Shown: positions 51,075-63,613, counted from the stretch's first letter. The stretch is DNA of 64,000 bases from Callipepla californica brunnescens (GCA_023055505.1 JALIRH010000050.1:2108001-2172000), one strand, 5' to 3'. Notes: a model not told the origin generated them from the sequence alone. Made by a program: numbers and translations.

Positions 51075-51879
51075 ATTAAAGGTCAAAAGTCATTTGGAAT
51101 ATAGAGGTCATGTAAAAAATAAAATTCAGGAGATTGGCAGATATATTGGCAATAAACAAAGGAAAAGACTCCAAAAGTAGAGTTTAGAGATGGGGTAAGT
51201 TCCATGTATGAGGGCTCTAAGTTCAAACCAGTAGTCAGTGTCTATTAATAGTTGTTGTTTAACATTTTTCATGGATTCAAATGGGAAAAAAATATTTTAC
51301 CATACTTTTAAATTAGTTTATTTATTTTCAGAACTCTTAACACTAAAAACATGGCAATTCTTTTCTGTGCATTTGGAATTCCATTAAAGCAAGTCTAGCA
51401 ATTTGTGATAATTAACAAGCGAACCTGTGAATTCACTATGTCAGTGTCAGCAGAGATGTTTTTTAATTTCTACTTACAGTATTTTATACCCCAGTTGTGA
51501 ATTCACAATTTTACACTACATCAAAAAGCTGTGTTTTACTTAATCACACACAAAAGAGCACACAACAAACATACAATAAAAGGGATAATGTACTATCCCT
51601 AATAAATAAAAAGAGACATTCAGGGCCTTCTTACTGTCCATTACATATTGTCCATCCCTTTTAAAGGGACACCATTCAACTTCTATCCTGATAGTTATTG
51701 TACTTCCTCACCAAGATGACTGATTTGGCATCCAAGCTTGAAAATATGAAAATCTTCATACTTAGAAGTTAAAGTTAAGCCCCTTTATCCAGCTGACTGA
51801 GGGGTTAGCATGTGGTCTATTGATCACACTTCTAAATGTATAGATCATGCCCTCAAGAATGCATTGCCAGATATTTTAT

Positions 51880-51990
51880 TTATAGCCCTAATTGCTTCTC
51901 CTGGGCAATTTAATCTAATTAACATATGCTGCTGCCTCAGGTCTTGGTCTCCGTTTAAAATAATACTGGCAGTGTGTTAAAGGAAAGCTG
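51880..51990. other. Candidate conserved non-coding element
   Basis: GCCCTAATTGCTTCTCCTGG near 51885, then GGCAATTTAATCTAATTAAC and ATATGCTGCTGCCTCAGG, combine paired homeodomain-like sites (TAATTG, TAATCTAATTA) with mixed composition and no repeat signature. It is typical of deeply conserved developmental enhancers, but this is unproven here. Confidence 0.22.
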
Positions 51991-52270
51991 AGTCTCTAAA
52001 TGCCCTGCTTTGGGGCGGGGGGAAGTGAAAGCTATTTTATATACAAATATATGCTATAGTCTTTTTAGAAGCTTTAATATGACTACTTTTTTATTTGCTA
52101 GATGTTAGAGTGACAGAATGTTATGTCTTGAATTTGAACTGGGTTTTTAAAATGTCGCTTTTAAAGATTAAAGTGGATACTGAGGCATTAGTTTAATTAG
52201 ATTGAATATATTGCTCAGTAATATGTGAAACTTTGAAAAATTACAAAAAAAAAATCCATATTTTGTATTA

Positions 52271-53130
52271 TCATAGAATAGAATCATAGAATGGTTTGGG
52301 TTGGAAGGTGCCTCAAGGATCATCAGATTCCAACCCCCCTGCTGCAGTCAGTGTTGCCAACTGCTAGATCACGTACTAGCTAAGGTTGCCCAGAGTATAT
52401 CCAACATAGCCTTGAACACTTCCAGGGATGGGGCATGCACAGGTTCTCTGAACTGCCTGTTCCAGTACCTCAGCACTCTCTCTGAGAAAAACTTCCCCGT
52501 GACATCTAATCTAAATCTTCCCTCCTTTAGTTTAAAACCATTCCCCCTTGTTCTGTCACCATCTACCCTTGTAAGAAGTTGATTTCTCTCCTGTTTATAA
52601 CCTCCCTTTAAATATTGGATGGCCATAATACAATTTTACCACAGCCTTCTCTTCTCCGAAGCTCCTTCAGCCTGTCCAGCACTTCCAGAGAGGTTCTCCA
52701 GCCATTTGGTCATCTTCATGGCCATCCTGTCCAAAAGCTCCACATATTGTCCAGGCTGGGGGCACCAGACCTAGATGCAGTACTCCAGCTGGGGCCTCAC
52801 AAGGGCAGTGTAGAGGGGGACAGTCACCCCTCTTGCCCTGATGGTCACCCTTCTTCTTGTGGAACTCAGGATACTGTTGGTCTTCCAGGCTGCAGGCACA
52901 CGCTGCTGACTCATGTTAAGTTTTTTCATCAGCTGAGACCCCTGAGTCTTCTCAGCAGGGCTACCCGCAAGGCTTTTTTTCTCCCAGTCTGTTTATATAT
53001 CAGGGATTACACCAACTAAAGCGCAAAACTTAGCTCTTTGCCTTGTTGAACCTCATTATGTTCTCAAGGGCCCACAAACCTCCTGGACAAATCTGAGGTT
53101 TTCCACTACTGCATCCTAAAGTGACAACGT
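52271..53130 (-). mobile_element. CR1 LINE, 5'-truncated, minus strand
   Basis: The longest and clearest CR1 in the window. The left end TCATAGAATAGAATCATAGA, followed by ATGGTTTGGGTTGGAAGG, is the reverse complement of the CR1 3' terminus with its 8-bp repeats. To the right come antisense ORF2 landmarks in order: CTTTAGTTTAAAACCATTCC near 52528, GCAGTACTCCAGCTGGGGCC near 52777, and TTGTTGAACCTCATTATG near 53043. It therefore retains the end of the reverse-transcriptase protein and the 3' UTR, and is cut at its 5' end somewhere near 53130. Frame breaks make it inactive. Confidence 0.93.
52369..52626 (-). pseudogene. CR1 ORF2 C-terminal relic
   Basis: An 85-codon minus-strand frame with IQYLKGGYK, DRTRGNGFKLKEGRFRLD, KFFSERVLRYWNR and APSLEVFKAMLD in order, the hallmark end of avian CR1 ORF2. 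Upstream (right) the protein continues in other frames, for example [12 protein letters not shown] followed directly by an in-frame TAG near 52770. The apparent Met start is incidental and the protein is broken. In an intact element this protein supplies endonuclease and reverse transcriptase for target-primed insertion. Confidence 0.9.
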
Positions 53131-55309
53131 TCTCTAGCTCTCCTCTGTTACTCAGTAGTACACCTCCACGCCTCAGCAGCTCTAATTTAAAGCCCTGGTG
53201 ATGAGCCCATTAGGTCCATTAGCACAGACATGTGAATATTTTACATGTCTCCCAGGTTCCAATAAAAGGTAGGCACACAAAAAATTTGTAGTGTAGGGTG
53301 AAATAAATTTCTGTGTTTTCATATATGTAGAAGATTCTACACTGTCTCCAAGGTTAATCAGCGTGTCTCCTAGAACAATACACAGAATCTAGAATATGTT
53401 TGTTGTTTTCCCATTTGGATATAGAAGTTTTAAGTAAGGTACCAGAACACCTGCACACCACACAAGGGGACACTGTAAGTCAGGAAACGCTCAAGATAGG
53501 TATGTGTTTGAATTCTTATACCTGAGAAGCATTAAGAAGCATGCTGTCATTCTCCTCCTGCACAGGCAGATTCCCCTGTCCCTTGAAAAAGCAAGGTAAA
53601 TCTCATTGCTCTGATTTGAGAAAGAGCCAATAAGAGAGAGACAATAGTGGTTTAAGTTTTTACTATATCTCAGTGATTCCAGCATGCTTCTTGGATTTGA
53701 GAAACCCAGATACAGTGCTTTATTAATCTTAACACTGCAACTTACTTTTTCATCCTTGCAGACATAGTTTCTCTGAACCGAACATGGGAGGTTAACAAAC
53801 ACTTAAATTTATTCTTCAAATAACCAAATAACCAAGACATTTAAAATTATGAAATAGTTTCCAGAGGAGTTAATTCATTATTTAAAAGCTTGTATGGTGA
53901 ACTTAACAAGTACAAGAAATATCACTTACCAGTCAGATTAATGGTATTGGCCTTGATGATGCAGAAAAGATCATTATGTGCTGACTTACAATGTATGATG
54001 AACTCTTGCAAGAGAAAGGGAATTTTCATCACCCCCACCAGGCTACTGTGTCCTCCAGGTGCACAAAATAACATTTCTCTTACTTCAGAACTGTGCTGGG
54101 GTGGGAGGAGACCTTATCATCTGCAGTTATAGCTTTGACTATTGCACAAATAGCTTAAAAAATATTTTGGCCACGCATACGTTGTTTTTTAAGTTCTAAT
54201 AGCAAAAGAGAAAACTGTTTCTTTCATGTGTAACTTATTAAAAACTAAAGTTGTCATACAGTATTTAATTAGATTCATTATTGTGAGCAAAAAATATGTA
54301 AGACTGAAGTTCACAAATTAGCAACTCAGCTTTGGCTGTCATCACTTGATGTTATTGAAGATGATATTACGAACTCTCCTCAGCAACGCCATCTCTGTGG
54401 TTTTTCATACGTATTTACAGCCCAAGCTTAGCTATGTTACTTGCAAGCAAATAAAAGACAGTAAAATGCTTGAAATAGGAGTTGTTTGTAGATCTGTGTC
54501 AGGTGTTGTACACTGAAATGAAGAAAATTGGTGGTATGTTGATAGTTTAACTTCTGTGTTTTTTAATATCACACTATTTAATGAAAATACACTTCTCTCT
54601 GTACTTGGTTTTCATTTCTATCCTTTTCTTTCAAATGTATCCATTCCTTTCTGTTTATCTAGACAGCAAAGAGAGCTAAAATTAGGAATATTGCATTAAA
54701 GATTTTTCTATCTTGAAAATATATTCTAACAGATAGGATTAGGACGCCGTCTCTTCGATGGGCCCACACATTTCTGAGAAGCCCTTGAGATGTTTTGGCT
54801 CAAAGGACTATCATATACCATGTTTGATATTTAGCTTGTGGTTCTTGAATAGATGAGTTTAATATCTGCTTTTAATGAGCTACTGTTCTTTCCGTCTTTG
54901 TTCAAATGTATGTGGCTTAATAAACATGAATTTTCTAAGTCAACTTAAGTATCAAGGCTAGAAAATGTGCACATGCTTTAGTGAAGGTGAAGAGCCATGA
55001 ACCTGTCCTTTCTCTTCTATCTGGCTACAGACATCACAAGGGAGGTATTGTTAAATTTCCAAAACCAGCAAATGTGCTCTCCAGTGTCTGGTTCCTAGAG
55101 CTGTGAGCACTCCCTGTGCTGCTGAATGGCAGACTGGATTCATACATTTCCTTACCCCAGGCAGCAGTAGTGCATGTAGCCTCTTGTGAAAAATTCGAAG
55201 CTGCTTTTGTCCAAATTTTGGCGTGAATAACATTGTTCATGCTAATTGGCTATATACAAAGAAATGCAAAATACCTGAGCGTTCTATGTATCAGTCATAT
55301 TTAAATCAA

Positions 55310-55680
55310 GTAACCTTCCTAATCCTTTAGGCTGCTATTTGTAGACACTACATGGTGCAGATTGTGATAAGGCAATGCCTCGTACTGCTGTTAAATAGAA
55401 AGTGTGGGGATATCTCAGCCGCCAGAAAAATGTCGATATCCTGATGTGACATTCACAGTGCAGAGTCCTGTTTGAATTATTAAGCAGCTATCTGCGCTGT
55501 CAGTGATGCTGTTTAAAATACTTGATAATTATAAGAACTTCAAACCCTTAAACAAAGAATGAAATGATGTACGTGTACCTTGTTCGGGGAGCTGCTCTTT
55601 GCAGCAAGGAAATGGAGCACATGTTTGAAATGAATCTCAAAGCAGCAGCATTAGAAGGATACCATTGTTTTAGGAAAAGT
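55310..55680. other. Candidate conserved non-coding element
   Basis: Non-repetitive, with retained CpGs (TCAGCCGCCAGAAAAATGTC near 55417) and words such as GATATC, AGCAGCTATCTGCGCTGTCA and TTGATAATTATAAG. No open frame of note and no mobile-element landmarks. It resembles enhancer-type DNA; constraint cannot be assessed here. Confidence 0.22.
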
Positions 55681-57381
55681 TTACTTTTTAATCAGATCTT
55701 ATGAAGCAATAATTGCAAAGTGATGCAGGTGAAGTCTGTGCATTTTTATGCAATTTTTACATTTTGTCATGGCCACTGATGTTTTAGCACAGTCATCTTG
55801 AGTAGGTAATGAGCATGAGTTTTTGTCTTTCTGCAAATAACACTTGTTTTGAACGATCCAAGACAACTTTTCATATGGAGAAAAATCTGTGCATTGTGTT
55901 TCTCCATATTGATTTTTATTTAGACTTTCTTCAATGCATGTAGCAATCTATAATGCAATCACCAGACACTTTTACCTTAATTTGAGACAGTAAAAAACAA
56001 GCAAACAACAAACTAGTCAATAGCAAAAACCAAGGTGGTGTGGAACACCAAGAAACCTTTTTACATTTCAGTTGCAAAAAAGTTATGTAAATCTCAAAAG
56101 TAGAAGAGCAGACTGTGACTTTGGACTGCAAAAAGGGAATAAATTTGCTATTGTTCAGTTCTGAAATTAGCTGAATTTAATAAAAAACTTTAAAAGACTT
56201 CACAAATCTGCAGATCTGAGGAGAACTCTGATCCTTCTACTTCAAAATGATGGGCCTGCAGCATTCAATCTGATGGCAAAGCTTGCTGGCTGCTGGCAGT
56301 GGAAGTCCTTCCCAAGCTGCAGCCAGGCAGCAGAGGTCACTTTAGGCATGCTGTTGTTGTGCATGAGTCCAATCCCATTGAAGGGAAGAGCAAAATACAG
56401 TTATGACTATCAGTGCAAGGCACAACAATATGCACAGAAGTGGTTGCTGAGCAGTTATCTGTTTTGATGATTTTTTTTTTTCAGATTTGTAGAGCAAGAA
56501 TGTTTGAAGGAATAATATACTGCCTGAGAACTATAGGAAAATGTGTTTGATGAAGATAGAGCATCAGATCATATTTATGTGAATCCTCTTCAGATGCAGA
56601 CATGACCCTAAAATAACTGCATATGTGTTTTTCAGCCCCAAATTTGCTAATATAAGATTCCCTTATAGGGGAGTGCAACTGTGGATAGTAATCAGACTCT
56701 GTAAGCATTAGAGCTGGACGTCCCTGCTAAAACAAAGAATAATAACAAAAGTAACACTTATTCTCTTGTCCTTAACTATCTTTAAAAGTGATGTACAAGT
56801 ATTTGTATCATCAGGTGCAAATGTAAAACTTGCACGTATACTGCAAGATATGAAGTAATTAACACTTCTAGTTAAATTCTTACATCTCTGTTAGTAGGTA
56901 GCTTTTTACACTGTTAAGCACTGAACAACTCTTCCATGTGTTAGGCAAAAGTATATATAAGTAGATAAAAATCCCCACAACTTTCTATGCAGAAGTTACT
57001 TCTGGTTGGCTGTGTAAAAGCCACAATTGGTTGATTACACATCATGGGAATATGTTTCACATCTGTGTTTTCTTCCTTTTTTAAACTATAATCAGAAAAA
57101 AAAAAAACCCACAATAGCTGGTTAGCATTTCATGTTGTGTTTGCTAGTTGTTTTTTAATTTACCACAAAATATACCTGCTTGTATTTGCCAGGAAATAAA
57201 ACACTTTGAAATGGCCAGAAGAAAATAGGAATTGGTCAGTCAGCTGAAAAAAATTAAGAAAGTCCAGGACAAAATGCATGTTTATCATGATGGATGGATA
57301 GATCAATTTGAAAATATGAAACTTTAATGATTGCCCAAATTTTATCTGCATATGAAGTTTCAAGTCATGCAGTCTGGGAGG

Positions 57382-57402
57382 AAAAAAAAAAAAAAAAAAA
57401 AA
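57382..57402. repeat. Poly-A run
   Basis: About 21 consecutive A residues; no retrocopy recognised beside it. Confidence 0.9.
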
Positions 57403-57589
57403 GCAACAACATATTATCCCTGAAAGACGAGCAATGTCAATTATTGCAAATGTCAGGAAGATAAGTGATTTAAATATGTTTACATAATTTGAGTATATGT
57501 TGAAACTTGAAAAAACTACAGCAATTGCTGGGCTGATAATGCTGTGTTGTGAAGAATAATAATCCTTGATTCTGCCTACTTAGCCAAGG

Positions 57590-57740
57590 GTCCAGCAGCT
57601 GTGGACAGCATTGCAGGATTTCACCAGCTCACAGGTGTGCAGTGGCTGGAGCAGCCTGGAGCAGAGCCCAGTGGGATGCAGGCAGCTGGCAACTGCTGGA
57701 CTGTGCAGCTCCAGACACTGGGGCCAGTGGCTAGCCAGGC
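57590..57740. other. Unexplained GC-rich patch
   Basis: CAG/CTG-word-rich sequence (GTGCAGTGGCTGGAGCAGCC near 57637) about 130 bp upstream of a CR1 3' tip. Several frames on both strands stay open simply because of the composition. It may be a diverged internal part of the same CR1 or another old repeat; no gene is recognised. Confidence 0.3.
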
Positions 57741-57872
57741 TTTTACACTGGAAAGCTGTGGAGAAGAGGGAGAAGTCTGGTCTTCTGCACATTCCTAGGC
57801 AGACAAGTGTGTTAATACAACAGTTTTATTGTCCTTTTTTTGTCACAATTTAAAATTTGAGGATAAACTTAA

Positions 57873-57926
57873 TGGAGGCTGAGCTAGACGACCAAACAGG
57901 AGATACCTAAACTATCCCTATGAATT
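57873..57926 (+). mobile_element. CR1 LINE 3' tip
   Basis: GGAGGCTGAGCTAGACGACC, then TACCTAAACTATCCCTATGA, parallels the CR1 3' end (GGACTAGATGACC ... CAACCTAAACTATTCTATGA) in sense orientation. Short and diverged. Confidence 0.55.
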
Positions 57927-58410
57927 GCTGGAGAAAGGGGTTTCCATGAATCCTGCTTGAATACTAGCCTGCAGCTTTATATTAGATACATCTGAAATTA
58001 GTATTCCTTGCCTGAAAACCTTTCCAGGATTCAGATGAAGGTGGTCAAGTCACTTTTTTCCACATAAAATCTAATTCCACCTTTTGTGACGCTGAGGGCA
58101 GAATTCAAGTGTCACAAGTGTTTCTTGCAGAGAGCAAAGAGGTAGCTGGACTTGGCATCTTCATGATTAGGGTGAAAGTAGGAGTCCTGGTTTTCATTTT
58201 TGTTTGTCTATTTTGCATTAAAGCGAAACTGAATAAAATGAGTCAGTAAGTACTGAGAACAAGGGTCAAAATCTCTCTGGGGATCGAACTCATTATTAGG
58301 CAGGCTGCAGTCATATTTCTTTCTCCTTCCTTCTGCTATTTCAACATCTTTGGATCTTTTAAAGCTTACACAATTTTAATAGAAAACACAAGCACCTGCT
58401 TTCATATGCT
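57927..58410. other. Intervening DNA, no gene seen
   Basis: About 480 bp between two CR1 pieces, with no recognised feature. Confidence 0.5.
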
Positions 58411-58630
58411 CATAGAACAGCTGAAGCCAACAAGGACCTCCAGAGGTGTATGTTCTCAGAGTTGCTCAAATTAAATCAGATTTCCCATGGCTATATCCTC
58501 TTTAGTGTTGAACACTTTCAGGGAGACTCCAAAACCTCTCTGTGCAATCTCTTTAGCTCTCATGGTGAAACTTTTTTTTCTTCCTCACATCCAATTGGAA
58601 TTTTCCTTGCTCCAATTTGCTGCTTCTCAT
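58411..58630 (-). mobile_element. CR1 LINE fragment, minus strand
   Basis: Antisense CR1 3' region: CATAGAACAGCTGAAGCCAA then CAAGGACCTCCAGAGGT (58411-58447), followed by GGGAGACTCCAAAACCTCTC near 58521 and TTGGAATTTTCCTTGCTCCA near 58594. The order matches the CR1 3' UTR and ORF2 end seen in the copy at 52271. It is diverged, with small deletions and no usable frame. Confidence 0.78.
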
Positions 58631-60721
58631 TCTATCTCTGTGTATAGAGAGAAAGAAAAAAAGCAACAGCATATTCAGACAACTGTAAAAAAAATCTCAA
58701 AATGTGTAACTTTAAAGCTGTAACTGCAAAAAGCAAAGTGATTAGAAATGCATGTGTCTTTGCATGTTATTTTGGTAGCTGAACACAGTTGAAAGGGGAA
58801 AGAGGTAGATTCCGGACGTAACCAGCCATATACTTCTGTTCACTGTTGTTGGCAAAAGAAACATGGAGAAAATCCTGTGACTGCATTAAAATGCAGTTCT
58901 CAACAGCATCAACATGAATCTTGTATAGCTTGTCTCAGCAGCATCCCACCCCCAAGCAAGAGCTTGGTTTGGCTGGGAATTTCTTCTTACAGAGATGATT
59001 TTTGGGTGCAGTTCTCCAAGCCAAGAGATGTGGAATTAACACAGGGCAATTAACACCTTGCAAAGTTGTCAGGCTTTCTGAACTCTCAGTAAAGAAGAAT
59101 GAATGAATGAACTGGATAGGGTGATAATTCAAAACTCACTTTCCACTTACTTTATAACACTTGGTAATCCAGTGATGCCAAACAAGATTAAGTTAATGTG
59201 GGTACTTTGTTCTAAAGCCACAGGTTTGGTAGGCTAGAAGAATTCCTTTTAACAATGAGAATGAGAATGTGCATATTTGCAAATACATTTCAAAAGCAAT
59301 AATCATTGTAGTGGTTTATTTTTAGGTTTAAAATTGCTTATGAAGTATATTTCCTAATTACATTTAAGTATTTAAAATTATGCAAAGAAATCAGCTTTTT
59401 CAAGAGGAAAAAATCCTAGGCAACCAATTTCTTACTGTGATTTATCCAACAAAAATGCTATTGAATTTAATTTACTTTTTTTTTTTTTTTTAGCAAGTTA
59501 TGACCTGAAAATTCTGTTGGTATTTTTGAGTTGCACTGATCCAAGTGTCATTCTTTTCTGAAGACAAAGGGTCTTCAAACAATCTGTAGAAAGAGAAAAA
59601 TTAAAGCTGGGATTACTGCCACAATGTTTCCAGGAAAGAAAATTGAAATGTCCATCTGGTATCTAACAATACCTTAGCGGGAGGATAAGGCTTCTCCTTC
59701 CTTTTGCCTGTAGGTAGGCAATCCTGCCTAGGGCAAAGCAAGATTAGGGAGTCTGCTCCAAGTCCCGTTAGTGCTGTAGTGTGTCCAGACCATGTCAGGA
59801 AGGTGATGCTCCAACCACTCCAGTACAAGAGGAGTACAGGCTTCAGACACTTCAGAAAACCAGAGCTCTGAGAACAGTGGAGCTTTTCAAAAGAAAGACT
59901 TAAGAGTATTCACCATTGTTGACAGTAGTTTTATATGAATATAAATCATTATTTCTCTCTGTATGATACAGAGAAATACAACTTACTCAGAATCCCTTAT
60001 ATCATCTTAATGTGGAAGAAAAACGTGTTAAGAGCTACTTCAACAGTGTGCCATGTATGCAAGCAGAATGAGTGTATGTGAAGGTTTCATAAAAATATAC
60101 AACAGACATCACTTATTCTTTCAAGTCTGGAGTATAAAGGAGTATAAATGAATACATACACAAAAAAAAAAAAAAAAAAAAAGCTATTTGATGTATCAAC
60201 TGTATTAACTTTAAAACATCTGAGTAGAATGTGCCCAGGTTAAGAGACAAACTTCTGATCAGCACTTGTGTGCTAAGCACACAGGTTGGGAAATAACCAA
60301 CCAGACAGGCAGATGCTTTTGCTGGAAAAGATAATAAGTACAACACATACATGTTTGGGGTGAGAATTCCTTAATTACTTGACAGAAACTGGTCAGTCTG
60401 ACAGATATTTTAAGGAAAAAAAACTGAAGTTTGTAATTAACTTTGTTTTCTGTGATTCGGCTTAGAGCTAGAATTGTGACATACATATTGATTGGTATGT
60501 CTGAGTTTAAAAGCTACTGTATTTGTATTGCTTTCTCAGGAACTCTGTTTCTCATGGAAACATTTTATTTATTTTGTCAACTGGAATTAAGAAGACAGAT
60601 GTTGTCAGGTTAGGAGATTCACTCATTTAGTTTCACAGATGTATCTCATACATCTGAGAAGCTATAAACTGACATGGCGCATACAGTAACAGAAGTGCTT
60701 GCCTGAGATCTTAATCAAGAG
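58631..60721. other. Intergenic/intronic DNA, no gene seen
   Basis: AT-rich with a T run at about 59476-59492 and a poly-A run at 60162-60182. No supported gene or RNA. Confidence 0.55.
60162..60182. repeat. Poly-A run
   Basis: About 21 consecutive A residues after CATACAC. Confidence 0.9.
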
Positions 60722-60878
60722 AGGTTGCACCCAGAGAGTTTGTGGAGTCTCATTCTTTGGAAATATTCAAGGCCCACTGCGCTGTGTGACCTGCTGTAGG
60801 GAACCTGCTTTGGAAAAAGGGTGGACTAAATGGTCTTCAGAGATTCCTTCCAACTTCTACATTACCGTGATTCTGTGA
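60722..60878 (+). mobile_element. CR1 LINE 3' end
   Basis: AGAGAGTTTGTGGAGTCTCA (60733), then TTCTTTGGAAATATTCAAGG, GTGTGACCTGCTGTAGGGAA and GGACTAAATGGTCTTCAGAG, ending TTCCTTCCAACTTCTACATT and a GTGATTCTGTGA terminus. This is a sequential match to the sense-strand end of CR1 ORF2 and its 3' UTR, truncated at the 5' end. Non-coding as it stands. Confidence 0.9.
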
Positions 60879-63578
60879 AAGGAAGCCAGTTTAGGAGATC
60901 CCCAGGGTAACGCCCTGAGACAGCAGCTGCTTGTGTATTCAGCCTTAAACTAACAAAACAAGGAAAAAAAGAAGGTCCTTGCTGTCCTTTAATTGCCATC
61001 TAAATTATCTTGATTAGCTTCTCATCTGCTCTGTACGCACTTATGTCAACTCTGCTAGTCTGTGATTCACCATTAAAACAGTGAATTAAGTAGGTATTTA
61101 AACCCGTAGAGTAATGTAGGCCAGCACAAGAAAAGTTCAGTCTACCTGAGATAAACGTAATTACAAAATAATGTAAGTCTTGAATTCTTAGCATAAGAAG
61201 GCTAAGTTAGCATTTAGATGTAGCAAGAACTTGGAAACAGGTCATTAAAATTCATCTTGTAGAACACGTTATAGTAGGCCCTGTGACTTGCGTTTGATTC
61301 TGTTCTTTCCAAAAAAAAGTTTTCTTGAGAAAAGGAAAGATAGATGTTTAATGTAAATGCAAAAGTCTTTATAGCGTAAGTTTCTATTTAATATTCCTAG
61401 ATGTGTTGTGGAAGAGATCCTTTCTGATTTTCAGACAAAAAAAAAAAAAAAAGTATATGCATATGAATTAATAATGGCAGTGTACTTGAAAAAAACATTA
61501 GAAAATTCTGTCAAAATAAATTCAGAATGTTTATAAAGAAGACAAAGTCCTGGTCTTACTCAGTAGTATGTATGTATCTAGAAAATGACCAACTGACTTT
61601 CAGACTTTTGTGGCAGCACTACAATTTGTTCCGATCCTTGTAGATTAATTCGGCTTTTGAGTGTATAAAACTCAGAAAGTTGTTGTTTTTGCCAGACTGG
61701 TGTATAAGCATTGCCAAAGCAAGTTCACAGTAATGTTTCTGTTACTTTTTGCCTTTCTTAACAATATTTGTATCAGTTTATCATGCCACCAATGAACCTA
61801 GTCATATTCCCTAGGCTACAAATTCAATCAACTTATATATCAAAGATATACATTTAGTATATGTATTATAGTATATATTTAGTGTACATAAATATTCAGA
61901 TAATTTTTCATTGAGTCATAAGAACCTCAGTGTATCAAACTTAATGTCCACGGGGAAAGGGAAAAACACCTTGAAATAACTTTTTCTGGCTTTCAAATAT
62001 CAGAAAATCAAATACATAATCCAAAATATCATCTAGTTGTCTTTTTTTTGTTGTTGTTTCGTTTTGTTTTTGTTTTTGTTTTGTTTTTAATGTGGAAGTA
62101 CTTTCTTTATTGACATGATGGCTGAGTAGTATTGAATTTTGCATTCTTAAATGAGATAGGGAAGAACAGATGGGAGTTACCTGACTGCCTTGCGCAAATG
62201 TCCAAGATGTTTAGTATGAAAGCAGTATTAAAGTACTGTCTCGATTTTGTTATTTTTTTCCTTTCTTGGTCAACAAATTTTAAACTGATAGGGAAAATAG
62301 TGTTTCTTCAGTATTGGTATGTTTTTTTTTCATATTATTTTATCTAAAATAAAATATCCATATGTTTTAGGTCTTAAATTTCACCGCAGTTGACAGTTGT
62401 CCTCATCACTTTCTGAGTTGTTCTGATTCTTGAAATAGAGGGACTATAATTGCATGTTTTTATTTAAATTAGAGAAGATTTATTTATTGGATTAACTGTA
62501 CTGGGTCTCCCTCTACATGTTTCCCCACATTGTTTCACGTACATTTTACTTGCTTCCCTGACTGGATCTGCATACTGAGTTAAAGTAGTAATGGAAGTGT
62601 TTGCAGTATTTCCAGTTAATTCGAAACAATAGAAATGGTTTGGGTCATTTATTTTCCTTTCTTTTCAAAATTAATCAACTTTAAAGATGCTCTACTACAA
62701 ACCATCTTGTACACTTAACATTTTTTAATCTTTGAATTTCTTTATAGTAAAATTCTTTTGAGTAAGTAAATAAAAAATAAAAGAAGCAAACACTTAAGAA
62801 ATGAAGAACAGTTTGTCTAAATTGATTTTGCCTTGTGGTCGTATTATGTGTGGCCAGTTAAAATCCATTTACATCAAAGTACGTGTATTCAGTACCCCTT
62901 TTTTTTATACAGGTGCAGTATAATTCTGTAATGATGTCCTCAGTCTTTTGCACATACATTTTGAATAGATAAACTGCTGTTCCCAAATATTGTGGTATGT
63001 CTTCAGAATTTAAGCTTTCTTCGAATTCTGTATGTATTGCCTCTGTGTTTCCATTTTGCTTAAAATTAAACTCATCTTCCTTGTTAAAAAGCAGAGAGAA
63101 AAAACAGTTACCAACTGCTGTGATGGGAGACAGGAGAGGGATGAATATTTGCAAACCTGTCACATTTACTGGATGGCTCTTCTTAAAGTATAGGCAAACT
63201 TTTCCAATAGCAATTAGTTACAGAGCATATACCATTTACAGCCTTATTAAAAACAGCTAAATCATTTTTACTTCTGCAGAGGAGAACAAAGTTAAATTTA
63301 GAAACAGATCTTTCTCTTTTCTAGATAGAAACTTCTGTTTTGTTGGAGGAAACATTGGATATAACCATATTTTTTTTTTTTTTTCCAATGGAACCTAGAA
63401 GGGAAAAAAAAATATGATATTACTGGAGCCTAATCATTGTGTGCAACACAGATTAAAGATATTTTCAGCATCCTTGATGTATATTTGTTTTTGAATTACA
63501 CAATTTCAGTGTATTTGTTTGCATTTTCAGTCATATTGTGAGATGTATACAACTCAGGGATAATTAGGAATAAAGAAA
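60879..63578. other. Intergenic/intronic DNA, no gene seen
   Basis: AT-rich. Contains an A run (about 61437-61452), a GTTTT/TTG tract at 62041-62089 and a T run at 63370-63384. Open frames such as 62858-63163 (-) and 62997-63260 (+) overlap on opposite strands and are not credible genes. Confidence 0.55.
62041..62089. repeat. T-rich (GTTTT)n/(TTG)n repeat
   Basis: T run, TTG triplets and GTTTT/GTTTTT units in series; simple sequence. Confidence 0.85.
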
Positions 63579-63613
63579 CATTAAGTACCATTAAGTACCA
63601 TTAAGTACCATTA
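63579..63613 (+). repeat. 10-bp tandem repeat (TTAAGTACCA)
   Basis: Three perfect consecutive TTAAGTACCA units (63581-63610), with CA before and TTATG after as partial units. It lies immediately upstream of the CTTT tract. Confidence 0.92.

Larger units (their letters stand above)
50709..52270. other. Intergenic/intronic DNA, no gene seen
   Basis: Holds the polypyrimidine tract at 50983-51074 and an enhancer-like stretch at 51880-51990. An 85-codon minus-strand frame (50704-50961) starts outside the LTR but ends in its target duplication. It has no recognised domain and is not accepted as a gene. Confidence 0.55.
53131..57580. other. Intergenic/intronic DNA, no gene seen
   Basis: AT-rich with moderate patches. 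Includes the enhancer-like region at 55310-55680 and a poly-A tract at 57382-57402. Several 60-100 codon frames (53491-53802 -, 53890-54132 +, 55034-55240 -, 56273-56467 +) have no recognised domain. Confidence 0.55.

Noticed and set aside
52615..53019. 134-codon + strand open frame
   Set aside because: It lies antisense to CR1 ORF2 and reflects that element's composition, not a separate gene.
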